Assembly: GCA_013329855.1 (NCBI GenBank)
Contig: DUJI01000132.1
Coordinates: forward strand, 1 to 11,675
Origin: Thermoplasmata archaeon
Lineage (GTDB): Archaea; Thermoplasmatota; Thermoplasmata; RBG-16-68-12
Length of the DNA stretch: 11,675 bases
Direction of reading: 5' to 3'
Shown here: piece after piece, positions 1 to 5,756 of the stretch
Position numbering within the stretch: the first letter of the stretch is position 1
Layout of the letters: each line of letters starts with the position of its first letter
The notes under the pieces: model-generated
What the model was told of the DNA's origin: nothing
Seen by the model: the letters and a program-made list of their open reading frames with translations, nothing else
Database searches by the model: none
Program-made: the position numbers and the translations under genes

Positions 1-1
1 C

Positions 2-343
2 ATCAGCGCGGTGCGACTCTACCAGATCGTCATGAATCTTTGCATCAATGCGCGCGACGCCATGGGCGGCCGGGGGCACCTCACCGTGCACGTGGCCCAT
101 GCCTACCTCGAGGCACCCGCAGCCTGTGCCTCCTGCGGTCTGGATTTTTGCGGCCCCTTCGTGCGCATCACCGTCGCCGACGAGCATCCGGCCGAGCCCC
201 AGCGGGACCGCGCCCGCATCCTTCACCCTGACGAGCGCGGACATCGGCCACCCGATCCAGGTCCTGGTGCTGTCGCAGGCCAACGCGGCTCGCCAATTCG
301 CTCACCTCACCGAATCGAACATGACCCTGGTCGCCCTCCGTAG
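2..343 (+). pseudogene. Histidine kinase ATPase-domain fragment, truncated and derailed
   Basis: The frame is open from the window edge (first full codon at 2) to a TAG at 341-343. Residues 12-20 form the N-box of a sensor histidine kinase ATPase domain (NLCINARDA, with Mg-binding Asn16). A CASC pair follows at residues 42-45, a variant I know mainly from bacterial kinases. Residues 53-60 read like the start of the G1 box (VRITVAD, Asp60). A real kinase would continue with TGxG and then the F and G2 boxes. Here the match stops after Asp60 (about base 184) and the remaining codons encode unrelated low-complexity sequence. The kinase therefore lacks the second half of its ATP site and should be inactive. 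It is a gene remnant, a recombination scar or an assembly chimera; family assignment of the first 60 residues is fairly secure. Confidence 0.6.
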
Positions 344-419
344 CATCGATCTCACGCTGGCGCTCGAAGGAAGGTACGTCATCCGTCTCATCGCCATCGA
401 CATCCAACCCGGAGGCTGA
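183..419 (+). CDS. C-terminal fragment of an unknown protein, in a different frame from the kinase remnant
   Basis: From roughly base 200 the strong G/C preference at third codon positions moves from the kinase frame into the frame ending with TGA at 417-419, so this frame looks genuinely coding. It has no plausible start codon near the junction, so it appears to be the 3' part of a gene whose 5' part is missing. The product ends in alternating hydrophobic stretches (for example SADIGHPIQVLVLS and LTLALEGRYVIRLIAIDIQ) that look like beta strands, possibly of an Ig-like fold. I do not recognise the family. The stop lies four bases before the next start codon, so it was probably co-transcribed and translationally coupled with the intein-bearing gene. 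The 5' boundary given is approximate. Confidence 0.35.
   Translation, partial: SIRPSPSGTAPASFTLTSADIGHPIQVLVLSQANAARQFAHLTESNMTLVALRSIDLTLALEGRYVIRLIAIDIQPGG
411..415 (+). promoter_or_regulatory. Shine-Dalgarno GGAGG for the intein-bearing gene
   Basis: GGAGG lies eight bases before the GTG at 424 and overlaps the last codons of the preceding reading frame. It decides for the GTG at 424 over the in-frame ATG at 451, and implies translation from a longer message rather than a leaderless one. Confidence 0.6.
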
Positions 420-423
420 CCCC

Positions 424-2496
424 GTGACCCGCCTGTGCGTGACCCGCGCGATGAAGAACGCCAGGCATCTGCAGGCGACCGCGCCCCATCTCCTCCCGAA
501 GCAGGAGCCGGCGGAGGGATTCGGGAGCCACATCCCCGCCAAGCTGCTCGCGGGACTTCACACGCCGCCCCCTCCCGCGGAGCTGAACCTCGTGAACGGC
601 CTGGCCGCCGCCCTCCAGAAGCATCCCGCGCCGAAGCCGCGCGCGGCGGCCTCGGAGCCTCTCTTCAACGGCGCGCTCGTGTTCGCCCAGGTGACCTTCC
701 GAACGTCCAAGGGGTTCGTGTCCCTGGAGCCCTCGGACCTGGCGACCGCCATGGACTTCACGCGCCTCGCGGTCATCCCGATTTCCGCGTACGCGGCTCA
801 GTACGGGCCGAACCGCCTGGAGGTCGCGCCCCAGGCAGTCCCTTTCAACGCGGACGCCGGGAACGGGTCGTACAACGATCAGACGCTCCAGGGATGGGTG
901 AACGCGATCGTCGCCCAGCACAGTCTGCCCGCGGACACGTGCGTCGTCGTGCTGAATCCGGCCGGAGTCGTGAACACGGATGCGGACCCGTCCCAGGGGG
1001 TCGGCGGGTACCACGGGATGGCCAAGGTGCCCTACGCCTTCGTCAACGTGATGGGCTCCGGGCTCACTGTGAAGGACGAGGCGAACGTGTATGCCCTCGC
1101 GCTGAGCCACGAGATCGCGGAGATGGTCGTGGACCCGCGCGCAGACCTGGGGAACCCGGAGGTCGTCGATCCGTGCGTCCCCGGGGACGTCATCCTGCTG
1201 GGCGACGACAAGCCGATCTCGGAGTACTCCGCCGGGGAGCACGTCGTCGGGTTCAGCGGGCTGCAGGAAATTTCCCGCACCTTCGTGCGGGCGTATCAGG
1301 GGAGTCTCGTCCACGTCAAGGCGCTTGGCATGCTCCCAATCTGCGTCACGCCAAACCACCCGCTCCTTGTTGTGGGGGGCTGGAGCCACAACGCGACGGT
1401 CAAGTACCGCGGACTCGACTGGAAGCAGGCAGGCAGGGTCCGTCCCAAGATCCGGTTCCAGGACGGGGACTATGTGGTCATGCCTAGGCTTCGCGGCAAC
1501 GTCTCCTCCTCCGAGGTCTCCCTGCTCCCGTTTATCGACAAGCATCGCGCGACCCTCCAGCAGACGGGCCAAGGGGCGTGTCCCGAAAGATACCCCCATG
1601 AGGAGGTCTTTCCCATCACGAGAGACACAGCGTGGATGCTCGGGCTCTACGTGGCGGAGGGGTTCGCGAACCCGGCGCAACGGTCCGTGGGCTTCGCTCT
1701 CCATGCGACTCAGACTGAGTTGGTTGACCGGCTGCGCAGCGTGGCCGACCGACTCGGACATAGGCTTTGGGTCCGTCCCATCCCAGGAGAGCAGGCTGTC
1801 ACAGCCCACATTGCCTCCGTGATCCTTTGTCGGTTCCTCCCCGACGCTTGCGGGAAACGGGCCCCGAACAAACGGGTTCCGGATTTCATCCTCTATCACA
1901 CGGATGAGGAGATCCTGCGCGCCTTCCTGGACGGGTACATGGCCGGTGACGGATCCAGGGAACGAACCCAGCGCGGCTACGAGGTGTCCTCGTTCACGAC
2001 GGTCAGCAGGACACTCGCCTTGCAGTTGCAGCTCGCCTTCGGACGTCTCGGCACCTTCGTTTCGTTGCGAGTCAAGCGTCCCGCCCAGTCGGGCATCATC
2101 CAGGGCAGGCGCGTGGTGATGAGGGAGGCGTATCGGGGTTTGTGGTGCTCCGATCCTCGCGCGCTCCGGCGGAAACGTCTGCACCGGATGGGAGATGGCC
2201 AGGCGTTCTACCTTCCGGTCAAGTCGGTGACAACAGTCCCCTACTCGGGGTCCGTTCACAATCTTGAGACGAAAGACCACACGTATCTAGTGTCGAATGC
2301 CGTAACTCATAATTGCGGCCCGAATTGTCAGACTGTGTGGATTGACTACTTCAACAACGCGGGCGGGTACATCCAGACGTCCCAGGATTTCCCGCCGCCT
2401 TTCGATTACGCGTTCTTCATCAACGCGGTCGTGCAGCCGCGTGCGGCCACGCAGTGCCCCGCGCCCGGTTCGACGTGCAATTACGCCCCGCCCTGA
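424..2496 (+). CDS. HEIAE metallopeptidase-like protein interrupted by an intein
   Basis: A 690-codon precursor. Residues 1-250 and 631-690 are the host protein (extein); residues 251-630 are an intein. Joined exteins give 310 residues. The N-terminal part begins with a Pro/Ala-rich segment without a clear signal peptide. Residues 229-238 read HEIAEMVVDP, preceded by a GYHGMAK segment around 195-203 and followed by NPEVVDP/CGPNC across the splice junction. HE(I/L)AE-x-x-x-DP motifs occur in poorly characterised zincin-like proteins. Here His229 and Glu230 could be a metal ligand and the general base, with Glu233 where a classic HExxH has its second His; this role is inferred. The C-extein continues with VWIDYF and FDYAFFINAVVQP. 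The start is GTG at 424, supported by GGAGG upstream. The product should need splicing to restore the Cys-containing segment next to the motif. Protease activity is unproven; the intein call is much firmer than the host function. Confidence 0.85.
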   Translation: MTRLCVTRAMKNARHLQATAPHLLPKQEPAEGFGSHIPAKLLAGLHTPPPPAELNLVNGLAAALQKHPAPKPRAAASEPLFNGALVFAQVTFRTSKGFVSLEPSDLATAMDFTRLAVIPISAYAAQYGPNRLEVAPQAVPFNADAGNGSYNDQTLQGWVNAIVAQHSLPADTCVVVLNPAGVVNTDADPSQGVGGYHGMAKVPYAFVNVMGSGLTVKDEANVYALALSHEIAEMVVDPRADLGNPEVVDPCVPGDVILLGDDKPISEYSAGEHVVGFSGLQEISRTFVRAYQGSLVHVKALGMLPICVTPNHPLLVVGGWSHNATVKYRGLDWKQAGRVRPKIRFQDGDYVVMPRLRGNVSSSEVSLLPFIDKHRATLQQTGQGACPERYPHEEVFPITRDTAWMLGLYVAEGFANPAQRSVGFALHATQTELVDRLRSVADRLGHRLWVRPIPGEQAVTAHIASVILCRFLPDACGKRAPNKRVPDFILYHTDEEILRAFLDGYMAGDGSRERTQRGYEVSSFTTVSRTLALQLQLAFGRLGTFVSLRVKRPAQSGIIQGRRVVMREAYRGLWCSDPRALRRKRLHRMGDGQAFYLPVKSVTTVPYSGSVHNLETKDHTYLVSNAVTHNCGPNCQTVWIDYFNNAGGYIQTSQDFPPPFDYAFFINAVVQPRAATQCPAPGSTCNYAPP
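1174..2313 (+). mobile_element. In-frame intein with LAGLIDADG homing endonuclease domain
   Basis: The element covers residues 251-630 of the precursor (380 residues). All splicing landmarks are present. Cys251 opens block A (CVPGDVILLGDDKPISEYS, then GEHVVG). Block B is VTPNHP, with Thr309 and His312. Two LAGLIDADG-type helices lie at 405-413 (MLGLYVAEG, acidic Glu412) and 501-510 (FLDGYMAGDG, acidic Asp509). Block F is around VHNLETKDHTYLVSN. Block G ends in VTH-Asn630, with Cys631 as the +1 nucleophile. This is a class 1 Cys1/His-Asn/Cys+1 intein and should be able to splice; both endonuclease acidic residues are kept, so homing may still work. Codons inside it use A or T at the third position more often than the flanking exteins, consistent with later acquisition. 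Codon-level borders are inferred from the motifs. Confidence 0.92.
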
Positions 2497-2513
2497 CGCT
2501 CCGAATCCGTCAG

Positions 2514-2520
2514 GTTTAGG
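2514..2520 (+). promoter_or_regulatory. Weak TATA-like element before the 131-residue gene
   Basis: GTTTAGG lies about 44 bases before the GTG at 2561. Transcription starting some 26 bases downstream would leave a leader of about 17 bases. The match to the archaeal box is poor, and read-through from the upstream gene is an alternative. Confidence 0.25.
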
Positions 2521-2560
2521 CCATCCTCGTGGCTAGGCCGCGGCGGAGCCGGACGATCTC

Positions 2561-2956
2561 GTGTTCGAGAAGCTGAAGCGACACTTGGAGCGCTGGGAGC
2601 GCGGCGAACGCCTCGACGACCGTGCCCTCGAGGAGCTGGAAGCGGAGTTCGAGACCTGGCTCGACACGGAGCTGGGGGACATCGCGCACCAGGCCGACGC
2701 GGGTCAGGGGGAGGCGGCCCTCGGCCGGCTCACGCGGCTCAACGCGTTTGCTTCCGCCGCAGCGACCCAACGACCCTCCTTGGCCAACGTGGTCGGCGCG
2801 AAGGCGGCCGCGTTCAGGGCCGCGTTGCAGTCCATCGGGCTGTCCCTGGGCGCGGCGGAATTCAGCATCACGCTCGGGGTGCCCGTCGCGCTCTCCGTGA
2901 CCCTGTCGTTCCGCGTGACGCCCGCGGGCGAGGCGAAGCCCGAATCGGCGAAGTGA
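2561..2956 (+). CDS. Hypothetical protein, helical N-terminus and beta-rich C-terminus
   Basis: A 131-residue protein starting at GTG; no alternative in-frame start lies upstream. Residues 1-45 are highly charged and probably helical (EKLKRHLERWERGERLDDRA, then an acidic stretch ending in WLDTELGD), with coiled-coil character. Residues 70-105 form an Ala-rich amphipathic region. Residues about 106-122 (FSITLGVPVALSVTLSF) alternate like paired beta strands. No signal peptide, metal-binding cysteines or enzyme motif is visible, and I do not recognise the family. It follows the intein gene by 64 bases on the same strand and converges with the zinc-ribbon gene, leaving 34 bases between the two stops. 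High G/C at third positions supports it being coding. Confidence 0.7.
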   Translation: MFEKLKRHLERWERGERLDDRALEELEAEFETWLDTELGDIAHQADAGQGEAALGRLTRLNAFASAAATQRPSLANVVGAKAAAFRAALQSIGLSLGAAEFSITLGVPVALSVTLSFRVTPAGEAKPESAK

Positions 2957-2990
2957 ACGGATCTCGAGGCAGCCGCGAATCGTCCCGGGC

Positions 2991-4496
2991 TCACGTGCGG
3001 TCGCGGAGTCCGTACAGCCCGACGATGGCCCCCGCGGCCACGAACAGGAAGGCGAAGAACTGGAGGAAGTCGAGCAGCTGGGGCGTGACCCCCGAAGGAA
3101 TCGCGAACCCCAGTAGGTCTCCGAGGAACGCGAAAAACGCGTACACGACGTAGAGGGCGAGGCCGAGTCCCACGAGGCCGGCGCCCGCGGCGGGGCTTCC
3201 GTGGAGGTGCGTGGCGGCCGTCCGGAGGGACGCAGCCGCGGCGGCGGACGCCGCCGTGGTGGCCGGCGCGGTGGCCAGGGCGCCTCCGGGTGGCGGCAGG
3301 TCCGCCGAGGCGTACTTCTGGCAGGAGTCGCACCACCACCGGCGGTGCGGTTCGATCCATCGCATGGTCGCCCCGCACGTCGGGCAGGCGTTCTTGGACC
3401 GCGCCGCGGCGGGCGCGTACCGCTGGCAGTAGTAGCAGTACGATCGGTTGTATTGGGAGATGAACGTGAGCTCGCGGCCGCACGTCGGGCAGGGGTGCTC
3501 GGCCCTCGGAGCGGGACGTGAGGCCTCCACGGTTTCCGTGGCGGCTGGGGCGACCACGACGCCCGCCCCGGCGGGGGCAGCCGGCGAGGGTGCGGCCTGG
3601 GGCTTCGGTTCCTCGACGAGGACCGTGGGGGTGGACGCCGCGCCGACGAGGGCCGCGGGAGGAATCTCTGCGGGCTTCTCCGTGGGTTTCTCCTCCGGTT
3701 CCGCCTTGGCGGGCTCCGCGGCCGCGAGGGGTTCGGCCTCGGGTTGCGCACGGGGCGTGGACTCCTCCTCGGGCGCCGTCCCGAGCTCACCCTCCGTTTC
3801 CAGGTCGTGCAGGTAATTGAGGAGCCGCTCCTGGAGGTCCTCCTTGGTCCCGGAGGGATTGAGGTTGTACGCCTTGCAGAGGTCGATGAGCTCGGTCTTC
3901 TTGAGGGCGAAGACCTTGACGCGAACGACGGCCGGCTTGGAGTGGGCCAGAGTCAACATCCCCAGGGAGGGTTCCGCCAGCAGGGATTCGGCAGTCGTTT
4001 CCACGGGTTCAGCGACTGGCACAGGGGCGGGCGACGGCGCCACTTCGGCGCCGGCTGGAGGCGTCGCCGGAGCAGGGGCGGCCGCGGGAGCCGATTCGGG
4101 GGACGGCTGTGGGGAGGCCGGCAAGGGGGCCGGAGTCGTGGCCGACACCAGCGTGGCCTCCGCGGGCGCGGGGGCGGGAGTGATGGCCACGGAGGCGGGC
4201 GTTGCCGCGGCGGGAGCCGTGGGCTGGGATGGCGCCGCCTCAGGCGTCTCCACGGGTGTGGGCGTCGTCGCAGACGGAGTGGGTTCCGTCGGTGGATACG
4301 CGTTGCAGCGGTAGCAGTAGAACCGATCGTACTGGATGACGTAAGAGAGGATCCCGCCGCAGGTGGGGCAGTGCTGGGCTCCGTGGTCGCCGTACCCCTC
4401 GGGCGCGTACTGTCCACAGCGGTGGCAGTAGTACCGGCGGTACTGGTCCAGGAAGGCCAGTGTGCTACCGCAGGTTGGGCAGGGAAGGTCGGCCAC
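2991..4496 (-). CDS. Membrane-anchored protein with four zinc ribbons and a SAP-like motif
   Basis: A 501-residue protein starting at GTG 4496. Zinc ribbons lie at C6/C9/C24/C27, C43/C46/C61/C64, C336/C339/C354/C357 and C371/C374/C389/C392. Every one has the pattern CPTCG, 14 residues between the pairs, CxxC, and three share a QYxRxYC core. Between the two pairs are long Pro/Ala/Glu linkers and a SAP-like helix-extended loop-helix (about 198-233, KKTELIDLCKAYNLNPSGTK followed by EDLQERLLNYLHDLE). Two hydrophobic helices (about 438-462 and 475-497) anchor the C-terminus. SAP motifs usually bind DNA and zinc ribbons bind nucleic acid or protein, so a membrane tether for DNA or a multi-protein scaffold is possible; this is inference. 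The frame stays open to an ATG at 4589, but a TATA box centred 27 bases upstream of 4496 would place the transcript start at the GTG, so I chose 4496 as a leaderless start. Confidence 0.85.
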   Translation of the reverse strand: MADLPCPTCGSTLAFLDQYRRYYCHRCGQYAPEGYGDHGAQHCPTCGGILSYVIQYDRFYCYRCNAYPPTEPTPSATTPTPVETPEAAPSQPTAPAAATPASVAITPAPAPAEATLVSATTPAPLPASPQPSPESAPAAAPAPATPPAGAEVAPSPAPVPVAEPVETTAESLLAEPSLGMLTLAHSKPAVVRVKVFALKKTELIDLCKAYNLNPSGTKEDLQERLLNYLHDLETEGELGTAPEEESTPRAQPEAEPLAAAEPAKAEPEEKPTEKPAEIPPAALVGAASTPTVLVEEPKPQAAPSPAAPAGAGVVVAPAATETVEASRPAPRAEHPCPTCGRELTFISQYNRSYCYYCQRYAPAAARSKNACPTCGATMRWIEPHRRWWCDSCQKYASADLPPPGGALATAPATTAASAAAAASLRTAATHLHGSPAAGAGLVGLGLALYVVYAFFAFLGDLLGFAIPSGVTPQLLDFLQFFAFLFVAAGAIVGLYGLRDRT

Positions 4497-4520
4497 GAGG
4501 CGCGCAGCCGGCGCGACTCG

Positions 4521-4537
4521 GATAAAGGCTTTTCCGT
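4521..4537 (-). promoter_or_regulatory. BRE/TATA promoter of the zinc-ribbon gene
   Basis: On the minus strand the sequence reads GGAAAAGCCTTTATC: a purine-rich BRE-like stretch followed by a TTTATC box. The box centre is 27 bases upstream of the GTG at 4496, the usual archaeal TATA-to-start distance, which argues for a leaderless mRNA. The same CCTTTATC core occurs before the glycosyltransferase at 10495. Confidence 0.65.
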
Positions 4538-4591
4538 GGTTTCCGAATTTGAGAGTGTTGGTCGCCCTCGTGCGGTCATCCCGCGGCAAAC

Positions 4592-4600
4592 CCTTTTACA
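4592..4600 (+). promoter_or_regulatory. TATA box of tRNA-Thr
   Basis: CCTTTTACA is centred about 27 bases before the first base of the mature tRNA at 4624, with an A-rich GGCAAAC stretch just upstream as a possible BRE. The predicted transcript would start at or next to the mature 5' end. It points away from the zinc-ribbon promoter, about 65 bases distant. Confidence 0.6.
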
Positions 4601-4623
4601 GATGGCGACGATGAGCCGGCCGC

Positions 4624-4696
4624 GCCACCCTAGCTCAGTCGGTAGAGCAGCCGCCTTGTAAGCGGCAGGTCGGGAGTTCAATTCTCCCGGGTGGCT
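4624..4696 (+). tRNA. tRNA-Thr, anticodon TGT
   Basis: A 73-base cloverleaf folds without mismatches in the acceptor stem (GCCACCC with GGGTGGC), D stem (GCTC/GAGC), anticodon stem (GCCGC/GCGGC) and T stem (GGGAG/CTCCC, loop TTCAATT). The anticodon loop CTTGTAA puts TGT at 4657-4659, reading ACA and related threonine codons. The discriminator base is T (U73), as is common for archaeal tRNA-Thr. CCA is not encoded and there is no intron. The gene runs towards the GTPase gene, whose stop lies 21 bases beyond. Confidence 0.97.
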
Positions 4697-4717
4697 TGCT
4701 CCGAAGACGGGACGCGC

Positions 4718-5311
4718 TCACTCGTGGTTCCCGTTGCCCCGCACCGCGTGGCGTAGGACGCGCGCCCCGAGGCGGCGGAACGCCTCCTCGACGTTGGAGC
4801 CGGTCTTCGCGGACGTCAGGAAGACGTCGGCACCGAGGACCTCGGCCGCCTGCACGGCCTCCGCCGTGCTGTAGCCGGCCTCCGCCGTCAGGTCGGCCTT
4901 GTTGATCGCGACCACGATGGGCACCTTGCCCGTGACGCCCTCCACGGCCCGGATCCAGTTCTTCAAATCCTCCAAGGTGTCCTTCCGCGTCAGGTCGGCC
5001 ACGGCAAGCACCCCTTTCGCGTCGAAGAAGTAGGCGTCCTTCAGCATCTCGCGGAACCCGGGCTGGCCCATGATGTCCCAGATCATCAGGTCGACGTCCG
5101 CGTCCAGCTCCGCGGAGGGATCCACCACGCGGACGGGCTTCTTGGACACCTTGGTCCCGACCGTGGTCAGGTAGCGGTCGTCGAAGGAGTTCATCACGTA
5201 GCGGCGCACCAAGGAGGTCTTGCCTACGGCAGGGTTGCCGACGAGGCAGACCTTGGCCTTGAAGTGCTTCCGCGCCTTCACGTCGGGCTCTTCTGGGACC
5301 GTTGCGTTCAT
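4718..5311 (-). CDS. Small Ras/Rab-like GTPase
   Basis: A 197-residue P-loop GTPase. G1 is GNPAVGKTS (25-33), a switch I threonine is probably Thr50 (TTVGTK), G3 is WDIMGQ (78-83) with Asp79, Gly82 and the Ras-type Gln83, G4 is NKAD (137-140) and G5 is TSAK (166-169). Gln83 sits where Ras uses Gln61 for hydrolysis. There is no C-terminal cysteine for prenylation, so any membrane link must be indirect. Archaeal GTPases of this kind are known as relatives of eukaryotic Ras-superfamily proteins; their partners are mostly unknown. I chose ATG 5311 because GGAGAGGT sits seven bases upstream; an in-frame GTG at 5344 would add 11 residues. It lies 46 bases after the 82-residue gene and is probably co-transcribed with it. 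Confidence 0.9.
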   Translation of the reverse strand: MNATVPEEPDVKARKHFKAKVCLVGNPAVGKTSLVRRYVMNSFDDRYLTTVGTKVSKKPVRVVDPSAELDADVDLMIWDIMGQPGFREMLKDAYFFDAKGVLAVADLTRKDTLEDLKNWIRAVEGVTGKVPIVVAINKADLTAEAGYSTAEAVQAAEVLGADVFLTSAKTGSNVEEAFRRLGARVLRHAVRGNGNHE

Positions 5312-5318
5312 CGCATCG

Positions 5319-5326
5319 ACCTCTCC
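5319..5326 (-). promoter_or_regulatory. Shine-Dalgarno GGAGAGGT of the GTPase gene
   Basis: Seven bases before ATG 5311 on the minus strand. It supports that start over the upstream GTG at 5344 and fits an internal gene of an operon, in contrast to the leaderless genes nearby. Confidence 0.5.
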
Positions 5327-5357
5327 GCTGGATGGCCAGGGCACGCGTCCGATGGTC

Positions 5358-5606
5358 TCACTCGCCTTCGGACGCCACCGCAGGCGTCAATTGCAGGGAC
5401 ATGTAGACCCACATGAGTTCCTCGCGCTCGAACTCGCTCAGGCGCGCGTCGCTCAGGTACGTCTCGTAGAGCGGGGTGATGTCGTTGTCCGCGCGGGCAC
5501 TCATGGACAGGTTGAGGACGTACTCCGTGAGGAGGTGGACGCTCTCCGGCTTCAACCGGACACCGCCTGAGACCTCGACCTTGCCTGGGTCTCGCAAGAA
5601 CCGCAT
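5358..5606 (-). CDS. Small hypothetical protein (82 residues) preceding the GTPase
   Basis: Codes for 82 residues starting at ATG 5606 and ending at TGA 5358-5360. The N-terminus MRFLRDPGKVEVSGGVRLKP looks like a short beta-rich segment. The rest is probably helical and acidic (ESVHLLTEYVLNLSMSARAD, then a segment ending FEREELMWVYMSLQL). It has no cysteines, signal peptide or membrane helix. I do not recognise the family. An in-frame GTG at 5612 is an alternative start. A TATA-like element about 43 bases upstream makes it the first gene of a unit with the GTPase, so a regulator or effector of that GTPase is a reasonable guess, but only from position. The larger open frame that extends it upstream to 7130 is an antisense artefact over the DsbA-like gene. 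Confidence 0.7.
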   Translation of the reverse strand: MRFLRDPGKVEVSGGVRLKPESVHLLTEYVLNLSMSARADNDITPLYETYLSDARLSEFEREELMWVYMSLQLTPAVASEGE

Positions 5607-5642
5607 GAGCACACCCGGCTCTGGAATGGTCGTCGTCGGAGG

Positions 5643-5658
5643 TGCACTTAACGTTTCC
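5643..5658 (-). promoter_or_regulatory. Promoter of the 82-residue protein/GTPase unit
   Basis: The minus strand reads GGAAACGTTAAGTGCA, an A-rich BRE-like stretch followed by TTAAGT. The box centre is about 43 bases before ATG 5606, leaving a leader of roughly 17 bases. It shares the 150-base intergenic gap with the divergent promoter of the DsbA-like gene. Confidence 0.4.
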
Positions 5659-5719
5659 TCCGCGGTTCCACGCGGTGAAAACACAAATCGGCCGCGGGAA
5701 CGAGGGGTCGCCAAGCGCA

Positions 5720-5730
5720 GGATTAAGATT
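5720..5730 (+). promoter_or_regulatory. TATA box of the DsbA-like gene
   Basis: GGATTAAGATT is centred about 31 bases before ATG 5757. Transcription would start some five bases before the ATG, so the message is almost leaderless and no Shine-Dalgarno is seen. Confidence 0.5.
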
Positions 5731-5756
5731 CGAGGTCGCCTCAGGGACCGCGCATC

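Noticed and set aside
388..2280. Long minus-strand open frame (630 codons) opposite the intein gene
   Set aside because: It is antisense to a protein with complete intein motifs, is rich in Arg/Gly/His/Asp of no recognisable family, and arises from the lack of AT-rich stops in GC-rich DNA.
3181..3320. Short GCG/GGC repeats suggesting a tandem repeat array
   Set aside because: These are irregular codon runs for an Ala-rich linker, not a repeat with a constant unit.
2516..3790. Minus-strand Pro/Arg-rich open frame overlapping the zinc-ribbon gene and the 131-residue gene
   Set aside because: It is an out-of-frame reading of the real genes, with low-complexity composition and no motif.
3744..4661. 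Plus-strand open frame opposite the zinc-ribbon gene
   Set aside because: Gly/Arg repeats mirror the Pro/Ala linkers of the real gene on the other strand, and it runs into the tRNA gene.
4697..4717. Possible terminator between tRNA-Thr and the convergent GTPase gene
   Set aside because: There is no run of T residues and no stable hairpin beyond the tRNA itself.
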